Origin: Lytechinus variegatus
Taxonomy: Eukaryota; Echinodermata; Echinoidea; Temnopleuroida; Toxopneustidae
Length of the DNA: 64,000 nt
Direction of reading: 5' to 3'
Assembly: GCF_018143015.1 (NCBI RefSeq)
Contig: NC_054741.1
Span: 64,144,697 to 64,208,696 of the forward strand
The translations under genes and the position numbers were made by a program. The notes under the pieces were generated by a model. It did not search any database. It saw nothing but the letters and a program-made list of their open reading frames with translations, and was not told the DNA's origin. Positions within the stretch are counted from its first letter, which is position 1, and each line of letters opens with the position of its first letter. This document shows positions 41,227-51,396 of this stretch, piece after piece.

Positions 41227-41888
41227 TCAAAACTCCAATGCAAAAGTCCCATATACCTGGAGAGGGACGGGATCCGCGAAACTCGGCACCCTCGGCCCAT
41301 CTTCGTTTTCTGGGCTGAGATGCGATTTGAGCGCGGAACCTTGGAAAGACCTGAAAGACGACACAGTTTGCATCGGTCTCGGACGGACCTCGTAGAAGTC
41401 CATCTCGAGATTGTCCTTGGCACCGTCACTGAGGCATCGGGCACCCCGACTGGTCACACTGTCAAGGGATGATTGTGAATTCACCATCCGGTCCTGCTCG
41501 GCCGCCATCACGGCCATCTCGAATAGATTCTGTCCGCGTTCCAATGTCGTCATGTTGTTGTTCCCCTTCTTAACCCCACTGATCCCTTCCCCTTCTCCTG
41601 CTCCTCTGTAAGCAACATCACTGGTATAAGAACCGCCGTCTATGGACCATAGACTCCCCGTTGGCTCCCTGAAGGGATGTTCCGAATAGAGGGTGTCCCG
41701 GCTGCTGTTGGTGTTGTCTTCGGCTGCAACAGGTCTTGATGATGTAACGTACGGGAAGATGAGGTTGTTGACGTTACTAAGACTCTGGAGGCTAATGCTC
41801 TTCTTCTTGGTTAGGTTGCTGACAGGTTTGGCCCTAGCGGATCTTTTAGGAGACTGGGTATACGGGTCTCGTCTAGTGTTCCATGCAT
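41227..41888 (-). CDS. GPCR 1 exon 2, cytoplasmic tail
   Basis: The acceptor TTTGTCAACCAG precedes the exon; joined to the last G of exon 1 it reads DAWNTRRDPYTQSPKRSAR and stays open for 220 codons to TGA at 41227. There are basic and Ser-rich patches (NLTKKKSISLQSLS; DSVTSRGARCLSDG; SSFRSFQGSALKS), likely phosphorylation targets, and a C-terminal FALEF. Confidence 0.9.
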
Positions 41889-44800
41889 CTGGTTGACAAA
41901 GAATACAATGAAAATTGTCTTAATGGTTTGTGATTATGGATGGGTTATTCATTGAGAGTTGTTCCCAACTTGCCCCATATCTGTGCATTACTGTTACTTA
42001 AATAATAATAATGACAACGTTGCTTTTCATAATTTGATTATCTCTGTTCTCAGAGTTATTACAATGACCACTATTATTATCCGACTGTTATCAAAACATC
42101 TACCATCATAGTTCATACATGATTCTTTAAGTTTGTTTACCCACATTTTTGTGCTGCACTCAACCCAGGTGAGGTGATGGGTGACCGGTATATAGGAAGA
42201 AACTCCTCGAATGCTTGTGCGCCTATGAAATTATGGCAACGCATCTAAAGCCGGAGTGATGAATGTCTTTAAAATAGCTTACAAATATTTTCGAAAGACA
42301 AATACATAAAGACACATTAATCACTTCTGTGAGAGAGGCGGGGGCAAGGGACTCGGCAATATCTCCTTAATTGACCAAGACATTTGTAAATTGATGCAAG
42401 GAGTTCTTTTTACCTCTATGATTGATGTAATATGTACCGTTTATGACTTGAAATAAGTGCTCCAACAATATACACCAACTGAATGTGGCACGCGGCATTA
42501 TTTTAAGTTTTTGGGTGATGGATATTCTCATGCACAGTCAACTGTAGATCGATCCTAACTTCACCATCGGTCGATTTGGAGTTGGATTGTTAATGGGATT
42601 GCGACGTTATTTTGTTAAAATTTACACTGTAAAAACTGTGGTGTTTAAACTGACACAGGTATTATTAGAGGAGCACACCATGAGGTGTTAAAATTACACC
42701 CTAGAGATTGAATATAACACCAAAGAGTGTAAATGTAACGACCAAAGGTGTTTTAATAACACCTATAGGTGTTAAACTAACACTGTCAATTCAACACCGG
42801 TGTAAAATAACTTGTGTGGTCCTTTTATGTACAATGGGTTAACACTACAGTTTTTGATGTGCAAATTCAAAATATGTGCCTACCTTTCGCAACACGACCT
42901 GAAGAACCACCTGTGTTAGATTGAAAGGCAAAGATGAAAGAGACAGATTAATACCAAAGTAATAATATTTAACTGAGGTAATACATGTTGGATAATAATA
43001 ATTGGTGCGCCAAAATATTGATGTTTTGATCACTTCTGAGAGGCGAAAATTGAAGTCAGCCTGCCATTTCCCTATAAAATATCCGTTCTGGGATCCAATC
43101 ATGGACATGATGGAGTAAAAAAAAAAAGGAAGTGGTCGAAATGATATGCATGAATACATGAATGTTGGATAGTTTTACCATCATGATCACTTGAATTTTG
43201 GAAAATGAACAATTTGTAAACAGCTTTAGGAACAACGTTTTCCAAAAATAATTGTTTCCCAGAATATACAACAACCTTCTGAGGAAGCATGGAAGACATC
43301 CATGCCAACATGACGATGACAATTCTTCTAGAAATAGATATACGGTGTATGTGCAAATATCATTGGCATGACGAAGTAATTCAGCGATTCTTACCATTAA
43401 TCCTATATATTTAAAGGACAATCCACTCCACCAAAAAGTTTATTTGAATAAAAAGAGAAAAAAATCCAATAAGCATAACACTAAAATTTCATCAAAATTG
43501 GATGTAAAATAAGGAAGTTATGACATTCTAAAATTTTCGCTTAATTTCACAAAACAGTTATATGCACATCCTGTTCGGTATGCAAATGAGGAGACTGATG
43601 ACATCATCCGCTCACTATTTCTTTTGTATTTTATTGTCTGAAATATTCTAATTTCTTCCTCATTGTCAAGTTAAACAACGATTAATTCCTCCCTCAACAT
43701 GTGGAATTAGCATTGTTTAAAATACTATATGATTCAGTCAAGTTGGTCCTTATTGTCAAATCTGTTTTTAAAAATACAATAGTGAGTGAGGGACATCTTC
43801 GACTGTCTCATCTGCATGTCACTGAGTTGTGCGTATCACTGTTTTGTGAAAAATAAGCGAAACTTTAAAATGTCATAACTTTTTATTCTACATTCGATAT
43901 TGATGAAATTTTCAGTGTTATGCTAGTTTGATTTTTCTCTGTTTATTCAAATTAACATTTTTCCGGGATGGACTTGACCTTTAAGTCAGAAGATAGATGA
44001 AATTGTACGCTCAAATTTCTTTCGGTTTTTTTTTTATTTTAATTTTGTTTTATCCAAAATGGAAAGAGAGAGGAGAAGAGAAGATGACCACACTAAAGTG
44101 CACCGTTTGTTTGTTCAGGAATCTATTTCCCCGCCAAAATTCGATTAAAATTCGGTTATTGTTTAACCACCAAACACTCGTTTGTCAATTGCAACCGTAA
44201 AATTTTCTGTTGGACAAATTTCTAAAAAGTGGAGGAACTAAAGGCCACATAGCTAGCTAGAACACCGGTGATCGATTTGGAACATATGCTGCATGACAGT
44301 CACAAGAAAGCAAATAAGAGTTTGGCCACCAGGGCGGCAAAAATAGCAACGTGTAGCTGATGTTCGAATGGTGAAGACATGGGTAGAGATGTAATCAGAA
44401 TATTAGAAGATGTGTACGAGGCATAGGCGGCGTAAGCGGGGGGGGGGGGGGCGTGTCCCCCCCTAAATTTCAGCTAGGGAACAATCCCCCTATATTGTTT
44501 TGTCGGTAACCTTTTTTTTCTTTTTTTTCTTTTTTTCCTTGTCAAAAATATTTCGCTTCAGCCGCCAACGGTACGAGGTATAAGAACAAAAACCCAGCAC
44601 GTATAATGATGTCGATATTAGGTTTTCAATCTATAAAGAAAATAAATAATGCTTGAATGGATGAATGAATGGATGGAAGAATAATTATTAATCAATGGAT
44701 AGATGGATGGATGGGTGGATAGGTGGATGGATGAGTGAATGAAAATGGATGAATGTATGAATGAATGAATGAATAGATTGCTTGATGCAAGAATGAATGG

Positions 44801-47800
44801 ATGGATGGATGGATGAAATTAATGAACAAATTATTAAATTAATTAGTGGTGGATGTATTGATGAATGAATGAAATAAATAAAAGGATGTATGGATGGATG
44901 GATTGATTGATTAATTTGCAGTAAATAATCAAGGGAAAATAACTAGGAGACTAATATTCGAAACAAAAACTTATGTTTGGGACGCCCATAATAATAATTA
45001 AATACAATTAACTGAAAGAACATTGTGAATATTGTAATTATGAAATTTTAATTCCATTGATCTGAATGACCGTTTTAAATAGGTAGGCCAATACAAAAAT
45101 ATGACTTTTTTTTTACACTCAAAGCCCAAAAAATTCAGAACTGTATGCTTTCTGAAAATTGTTAATCGTTTTATGCCTTATCTCCTACATAAAAACTTCA
45201 AATGTTAAGAATGTTATATTTGCGCAAATGCTTGAAAGATTAAGGATGTCGACACTTATCCTACTTATGCAATATCTACTGTTTGGTATGATTGTCAAAA
45301 ATTGATGACTAAAATGGCTAATTGAACTTTATAGTTGATGGTTTAGCAGTTAAAGCGGTTATGAGATTCCACCTCTTCCTAGGTGAAATGGAATTTTATT
45401 GATATAGGAGGGACGTAAAAGGGGGTCGAATGCAGTTACGGGGATGGGGTGGGCAAGGGTGTGAGGAAGGTGTGAAAAGAGTAAAACAAAAAGGCATGTG
45501 AAATACTAGGCCAGGGGTCCGTTGCAGAAAAGAGTTTCGCTTAAACGCGTGCCAAAAAATCAATCGTAATTAAAAAAAAATGCGCGCTGTTGTTTTTAGA
45601 GTTACGATTGATTGCAACTCTTTCTGCAGCAGGCCCCGGATCAGGGGAGCTTTTCATCAATATTTTCATCCGACAAGTTGTCAGATCTGACATCTTTCCT
45701 TGATTCTGATTGGCTGAGAGGTACTGTTCCTATGGTAACTGTCGGATAAAGTGAGACTTGTCGGATAAAACATCTGACAAGTCCTTTCATGAAACGCCCC
45801 CAGATTAGACTAGACAGATTGGGGGATACTTGGTAGACTTGTCATGGGTAAGGGGGGGCGGGGATACCTGCTGTACATGTTATCTATATGAGTTATGAGC
45901 CATACATGTTTTTTTCTTTATTTATATGAGCCATAAATGTTTCTATTTATGGCTCATGTCTTTTTATAGTTTTATCATCCTTTTCTTTTTTTATTTCCTC
46001 CCCCTATTTGTGATTGTTCATGTCGAATTGTATTCAATTTTATCTACATATCATGATTCAAATGGTTGATTCAATAAAAGACACAATTAAAAGGAAGGAT
46101 GACATTGAAAGAAGGATATAAGAATAAGAGAGAAAAAAAAACCGAATGATATTTTGACAGTACCACTCCTTGGAGAGGAAGAGAAAAGAGAGAGCACTAG
46201 AGGCGGTATGGAAAATGGTGACTAACATATAAACAAAATAGTAGTCAGAGATAGATTTAAAAAAAAAACACCGAGAAGAAGAAATAAACAAGAAAAATAA
46301 GAGAGGCAATGAGAAGTAGACTGAGGTGGGAAAAAAGAGAGTAGCAGAGAGAGAGAGAGAGAGAAAGAAAGAAAAAAAAATAAAGAAAGAAAGAAGGTAT
46401 GATAGATTTAGGACCTGAATTGTCTGATTTATAACGGAGGAAAGAATTGGTCGACCTATTTATTGTCTAACGAAGATGGAATGATATTGACATATCAGGT
46501 TGCAATATTATGGGTATGTCAACAAAGACTGACAAAACGCATGCGTTGGGTGGGTAACCTTTAATTAAAAGGGGGATTATTTCACGATGGATTGAGAAAT
46601 CGTTCACACCATGCGGTTTAATTACAATTTTATCATAATTGCGCATGGTAAAAGTTAAAAGTGAATAGGAATTATTTTCTGTCTGACACTGCATATACAG
46701 TAAGATTTTGGAAATATGGTAAAGATATCCCAGCACGATTACTGAATCGTATTGAAATAATAATCCATTATGGCAATGTGCACCGTCCCTCCTCACTCCC
46801 CACCCCTATTGGTGATTAAAAAGGGGAAGATAAAGGGGCATGCAGATAAGAGATAAATAAGAAAAGTAAGAGGATGAAAAAACGAATATCACAAGGGGAA
46901 ATATTGGATATTCCTACGAAGATAAACAAATTATTAGGTTACCGTAATATCTTTTTGTTAAATCCACTCGCGCTTCGCGCTCGCTTTGCCTGCATAATGA
47001 GATGAAAACATGATGTTAAAGAGGCATCGCGACCGTTTGTGACTACAAAAAGTGCTAAAAATGAATCGAGAGACATGATCCTCTTCGACGTGAATTCATA
47101 CAAAAGCCCTAAAAATCATGATTATGTTTCGAATGGAATAAATGATTTTTAACTTAGATGGGTTTAAATTCGTACTTGCAACTTGGGCGTTTCTTATTCT
47201 GCAACAGAAAGTAAGAATGGAGTAACAGAAAATCAGAAAGTTTGAGAAGAACTTGGCCGCTATGACCAGGTGAGGGGGATAGAGGGATAATTAAATTGCA
47301 ACGATTCGGATATTCCGGGGTGATAACCATGGGTGTCGATCGGTATTCTTGGTTGGGGGGGATGATTGACACAAATGTTCTTGTGGATGGGGATATTTCA
47401 ACATTACCCCCACTATATAAAATCACAAGTTAGGACATTTGGGAGTGGTTAATATGCATGGTGTTCTTGGAAATTCCTTCATTGTTGTAGTGTACTATAC
47501 TTGTATAATTTTTTTGAAAATTCAATTTGTGTTACAAGTAAGCCTATTCTAAACTCATACCGAGAAAAAATGACAAAAATTGACTGGACCATGTACATAG
47601 TGATCTGTTTATTGAGCATGATGTATACACAGGGGCGTCGATCCATTTTTCAGATGGGGGGGGGGCAAAATTATGAATCAACGTTCCAAAGGCGCTCGAT
47701 CACAATATATATATATATATATATAACTCATGAGAAAGAGACACATATCTCACCTTCACCAACAATGCGAGCGCGAAGCGCGAGCTAAATTTTTTTAGTA

Positions 47801-50800
47801 TGTCATGAAAACAGGAAAAATGTACCTGTTTACGTTTGTTTGTAGTAACTCATGAGGAGGGTCGATACATGTATCTCACTAGAGAGCGAGCTGAAATTTC
47901 TCTATATTCTGACCTGAAAGCTTGATATTCTAAGCATTTTTGGTACCAATGATTAAGATGGGTATCTAGAAGAACAATAGGCCTAGATGCGAGCGCGAGC
48001 TGAAAATTTTGATATTTTGATCTGGAAAAAAGGACATTTTAATGGAAGATATATATCCAACAAAAGATTATTGCAAAATCAAAGTTCTTTTGAGGTTTAT
48101 AATTGAAAACGGGACATTATATTCACCTATATAATCATGAAAAGTATGGGGTTTTGGTACATGATGCGAGCGCGAAGCGCGAGCTGAAAATTTTTATATT
48201 CCAATCTGAAAAGCAGACATTTTGAGCATGATTTTAAATCAAGATCGAGTTGGTATCTCAATCTCGCTTGCTGATTTCAGTGTAGCATTACAATCTTATT
48301 TTATTTTTTAGTTGCACATGCGGAATTATTGGGGGGGGGGGCAAAACGATATGTTTGCCCCCCAATATTTTCATTGGTGGGGCGATCGCCCCCTGTCCCC
48401 CCCCCACCCAGGATCGACGCCTCTGTGTATACAACTTCTCTCCTAAATCTAACCTGACTGGCAATATCTTTATTCTTCTTAATGCATGATGATAAAATGC
48501 AGATTCGGACCAATTAAGACTAGCACAAATTACAACCTGTGTGGCTTCTCGTGCGCCATCGGGCTTACCGTCATTCCTTTATTTATCTTGCCACCCTTTT
48601 ACTCCCGTTTATTTTTCCACCCTTTTGAGTTAATGATATTTAAATTAATTTATTCACCACTGGTGGGATGGAACACCCAATCAACAAAAGTTGATTTTCG
48701 TTGGGGTCCTTTTATGTCATGTGTTAAAAAATATCAGATACATGAACATTTCATTCTTTTTCATCTTGAACCTCCACCCATCTGTTTAATAGTCCTGAAA
48801 AAGATTGTTTTTATTTATGTGTTAAAAAATTCATGTGTTAAAAAATATCAGATACATGAACATTTCATTCTTTTTCATCTTGAACCTCCACCCATCTGTT
48901 TGATAGTCCTGAAAAAGATTGTTTTTATTTAATAACAATATACACAAATTGCGAGGGAAACAAATTGATTGATGGCATACTATAATCATCATGATCAAAC
49001 TTTTCATTTTTTCATCATCATTATTATAATTTTTCTACCCTAAATTATTGGGGGGATGATAATACAGGCCATCCCCCCCACTTGAAATATTGGGGGGATA
49101 TATCCCCCCATCCCCCCCGTGATCGACACCCATGGTGATAACTACGGTGATAATGGCGTTGGGAATGATGACGATGAAGATGATCGTTGAACACCCCCTA
49201 TTTCTGGTCATTTTTTTAAAGGCGACAATTTTTTTTTGCAGTGAGAATATTTTTTTCTTTTAAATCCTAGATTTGCCCCCTTAAACTGATGATGAGTACG
49301 ATGATGATGATGCTTATTAGATTGAATATAAATAAAAGACGGTAATGATCGTGTTTATGGTGGTGATGATTTTCTTTTTTTTCTTTTTAATCAGTACTTC
49401 TGCAGATGCTGGCTCGGTGATATCGAGAATAATAATAATACGAGCATATTAGTTTTTCTCAGTTGTATATTCGACATCTACAATTTGTTTCGCTTACTTT
49501 GAAATGAAAATGTCACAATCAGAGGGCAGAACCATTAATATTCATTGAATTGAAGAGGTCTACACGTTTGTTCATGGCCTGTTATGTTTTTAACATGACG
49601 ACGTTTGTGATATGATTGGTGCTAATAATAATGATGATGATGATAACGATGATGATGGTGATGTTGATGATAATGATGATGACGGTGATGATGATTATAA
49701 TATTATGATAAGATTTAGAAGAAGATAATGACAATGTCAATGATGACGAGATGGTTTAATGATGACGTCAATGACGTCAACAACGGCGACGATGACGATC
49801 GTTGCATCATCGTGTTGCTATTCGTTATGTCAATGGTTATACCGAGATATTGATGGTAGAGGTCATCGTAAAATATGATGGCGACGATGATGGTGGCGGT
49901 GGTGGTGATGACATATGTCATTATGTCGTGTTGATAGTTGTAATATTGTTGGTGGTGACGATGGTGTTTATGTTGGGGATGATGATGATGTTGATGATGA
50001 TGATAGCGGTTGTGGTGGAAGTGGTTATGAAGCTGGTGGTAGGCGTTGATGATGATGGTAAGGATGGATAATTGACTTTATGTTGGTATAGTGTCTGTGA
50101 TGGTGAATGGTGTAGTCATGAGGGTTGACCACGGCGGTGATGATAATTGTGAAGGTTTAGAAATTAAATATGATTTATGGTGATATTCAAAATAAAATAC
50201 ATATAGAGTGTAGAAAATGAATTAAAACATTTACCTAAGCTGAATGGACTCCTCTTTCTGCAACAGCATAAATCCTTTATAGCATCCCGGAATGATTTCG
50301 CCCGCCATGCATATATAATAGGATTCACTGCAGAATTGGCATATCCACACCAATAACCAAATAAATTCAACCAAACGGGAAGCTTGTCGAATCCCAAGAA
50401 CATTCCAAGACTTGCATACACAAAATATGGCGTCCAGAGAAGCACGAAAGACAAGATGAGAAGAAAGAGGGTGCTGATGATTCGCTTTTGTTGGCGAAAT
50501 ATTTGTTGGATATCCATGGAAGAGTGGAGGCGTAGGCGTTCGGTGTATTGACTGATGGTCCGGAAGATAAAGGTGTAGAGGACGATGATGACTAGGATTG
50601 GGATAAAGTACCCGACGGTGAGGACGTAGTAGGCATGGGAACGCTCCAAAGGAGTCTCGGGATACTTCGGACCACACTGCGTCGTGCCAACCTTGAACTC
50701 GTTCGAAGACCATCCGACGAGAGGGCCGATGGCGCAGGAGAACGCCGACAACCATGCCACGGAGATCATCATCCACATGCGACGATGTGTGATGATCCTC

Positions 50801-51396
50801 GACAACGGCTTCACCAGCGAGAAGAACTTGTGGATGCTTATGTACATGAGACTGTGGATAGAACCGACAAGACACAGAGCATCAAAGAATGCATTGGTGT
50901 TGCACATGACCATGCCGAAGACCCACTTTCCAGTGATAATTGTCGTTAAGGTGAAAGGCATGCAGAGGAGCGTCACGGCAAGATCGGCGAAAGCCAAATT
51001 CGCGATAAAAATGTTCGTCTTCGTCCTCATGTGCTTGAAGATAACCATTGTTAGCAGAATGAGAGAATTTCCGATCAAACTTATGAATATGAGAAGACAC
51101 AGTGTCACTGAGAGTCCTATCATTGTCGGCTGGTCCCACACCGATGGTTGGGTAAGGTTCGTTGAATACACAGTGCTGTTGAGGGGTTCTCCCGAAGAAT
51201 GGAACGTCGAAAAATAAGACGATGTCGGGGGTGACGTCGGCATGTTGATGTCGACGACGGGTTTGACGCTACTCCGCGCTAGCTCATTGTCCGACGCTAA
51301 TGTCCGCATTGAATGCGTCATTGCCGAGTCTATAGTTGTCGAAGGAACTGTTGTCTCTAATGATCCGGGCAATGATGTCGACGACATTCTCTTCAT
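41227..51396 (-). CDS. Class A (rhodopsin-like) G protein-coupled receptor, two exons, orphan
   Basis: Exons 50235-51396 and 41227-41888 join in phase 1 to give 607 residues. The N-terminus (1-91) is Ser/Thr-rich with N-glycosylation sites NST (73) and NLT (80). Seven membrane segments follow: GN at 109-110 in TM1, LAFAD with Asp138 in TM2, Cys165 and Cys241 for the extracellular disulfide, WTP at 321-323 in TM6 and NPIIY at 358-362 in TM7, then CCC at 377-379 for palmitoylation. The cytoplasmic end of TM3 reads ISIHKFFSLVKPL: HKF replaces the usual D/E-R-Y. The tail of about 220 residues, all from exon 2, is rich in Ser, Arg and Lys. Layout and GPLVGWSSNEF in the second loop region recall GPR161 and amine-type receptors, but the ligand cannot be told. 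It should act at the plasma membrane through G proteins, if the altered triplet allows. The 8.3-kb intron is full of mobile DNA. Confidence 0.93.
42148..42260 (+). mobile_element. SINE-like repeat, copy 1 (inverse partner at 60010-60135)
   Basis: TGTGCTGCACTCAACCCAGG, then TGAGGTGATGGGTGACCGGT and ATGCTTGTGCGCC, are shared with the inverse of 60010-60135. It lies in the GPCR 1 intron. Confidence 0.65.
42628..42845. mobile_element. Inverted-repeat element with TAACACC/GGTGTTA motifs
   Basis: ACACTGTAAAAACTGTGGTG at the left is the inverse of the AACACTACAGTTTTTGATGTG type right end. Inside, GGTGTTA, TAACACC and close variants alternate about nine times. Part of a similar end (ACACTGCAAAAACTGCGGTG) lies at 63185. 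Confidence 0.7.
43411..43984. mobile_element. TTAA-bounded long foldback element in GPCR 1 intron
   Basis: TTAAAGGACAATCCACTCC at the left, inverse GGATGGACTTGACCTTTAA at the right, TTAA at both borders. The arms share the 9999-10606 pattern (TTTATTTGAATAAAAAGAG; GATGTAAAATAAGGAAGTTA; GAAACTTTAAAATGTCATAA in inverse). Non-coding. Confidence 0.9.
44422..44570. mobile_element. Non-autonomous hAT-like element, CATAGGCGGCGG family
   Basis: CATAGGCGGCGTAAGCGG and CGCTTCAGCCGCCAACG are inverse ends, and GTACGAGG is duplicated exactly outside (44414-44421, 44571-44578). At 149 bp it is the shortest member seen. Confidence 0.9.
44640..44910 (+). repeat. GGAT/GAAT tetranucleotide repeat region
   Basis: ATGGATGGATGG and GAATGAATGAAT runs with interruptions. 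Confidence 0.85.
45513..45640. mobile_element. Short MITE with CTGCAGAAAGAG ends
   Basis: GGGGTCCGTTGCAGAAAAGAG pairs with the inverse of CTCTTTCTGCAGCAGGCCCC; the interior pair AATCGTAATT/GTTACGATTG extends the hairpin. Confidence 0.75.
45645..45792. mobile_element. Short MITE with GTTTCAT ends, copy 2
   Basis: It has GGGGAGCTTTTCATCAATAT and the inverse of CTTTCATGAAACGCCCCC, with TTGTCAGATCTGACA, TTGGCTGAGA and TGGTAACTGTCGG inside as in 32793-32931. It sits almost against the preceding MITE. Confidence 0.8.
46076..46420 (+). repeat. GA-rich tract in GPCR 1 intron
   Basis: AGAGAGAG and GAAAGAAAG runs; strongly purine on the plus strand. Confidence 0.75.
46421..47319. other. Intron sequence, no complete element
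   Basis: A single CTCGCGCTTCGCGCTCGC core at about 46966-46984 is an isolated inverse copy of the composite-array motif. Nothing else is recognised. Confidence 0.45.
47630..48425. mobile_element. Inner hAT-like element with palindromic minisatellite
   Basis: CAGGGGCGTCGATCC and GGATCGACGCCTCTG are inverted ends; TGTATACA is duplicated exactly outside (47622-47629, 48426-48433). Inside are units built on TGCGAGCGCGAAGCGCGAGC (about 47767 and 48163, with decayed ones near 47881 and 47988), each followed by an AAATTTT and CTGA(A)AA stretch. It is inserted in the element at 47328-49134. Confidence 0.92.
48717..48932 (+). repeat. Tandem duplication of a ~102-bp segment
   Basis: Two almost identical copies (48717-48818, 48831-48932) start TCATGTGTTAAAAAATATCA and end GATTGTTTTTATTTA; one C/T-type difference is obvious. 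They lie within the outer hAT-like element. The open frame across them is not a gene. Confidence 0.92.
49280..50160. repeat. GAT/GGT-rich simple sequence
   Basis: Repeated GATGAT, GACGAT and GGTGGT runs through the 5' part of the GPCR 1 intron. Open frames rich in Asp, Met and Val arise from it. Confidence 0.8.
50235..51396 (-). CDS. GPCR 1 exon 1, all seven membrane segments
   Basis: Residues 1-387 plus one base of codon 388; the donor is TTAG before GTAAATG. ATG at 51396 (context CAACCCATGA) is the first of two near starts (a second Met is residue 4). The seven-helix body is encoded entirely here, so the intron falls right after helix 8 and the cysteine cluster. Confidence 0.93.

Larger units (their letters stand above)
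47328..49134. mobile_element. Outer hAT-like element (1.8 kb), host to a second element
   Basis: CATGGGTGTCGATC and GATCGACACCCATG are perfect inverted ends. GTGATAAC is duplicated exactly outside (47320-47327, 49135-49142). A G-rich block is near the left end and C-rich blocks near the right. A 796-bp element of related design lies inside. No hAT transposase frame is present. Confidence 0.92.

Noticed and set aside
48486-48932. 148-residue open frame with an internal 38-residue repeat
   Set aside because: The repeat is DNA-level tandem duplication inside a hAT-like element; no protein family features.
50231-50875. 214-residue minus-strand frame overlapping GPCR 1
   Set aside because: Shadow frame of the receptor exon with His/Arg-rich random composition.
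50684-51217. 177-residue plus-strand frame overlapping GPCR 1
   Set aside because: Antisense shadow of the receptor exon; no independent support.
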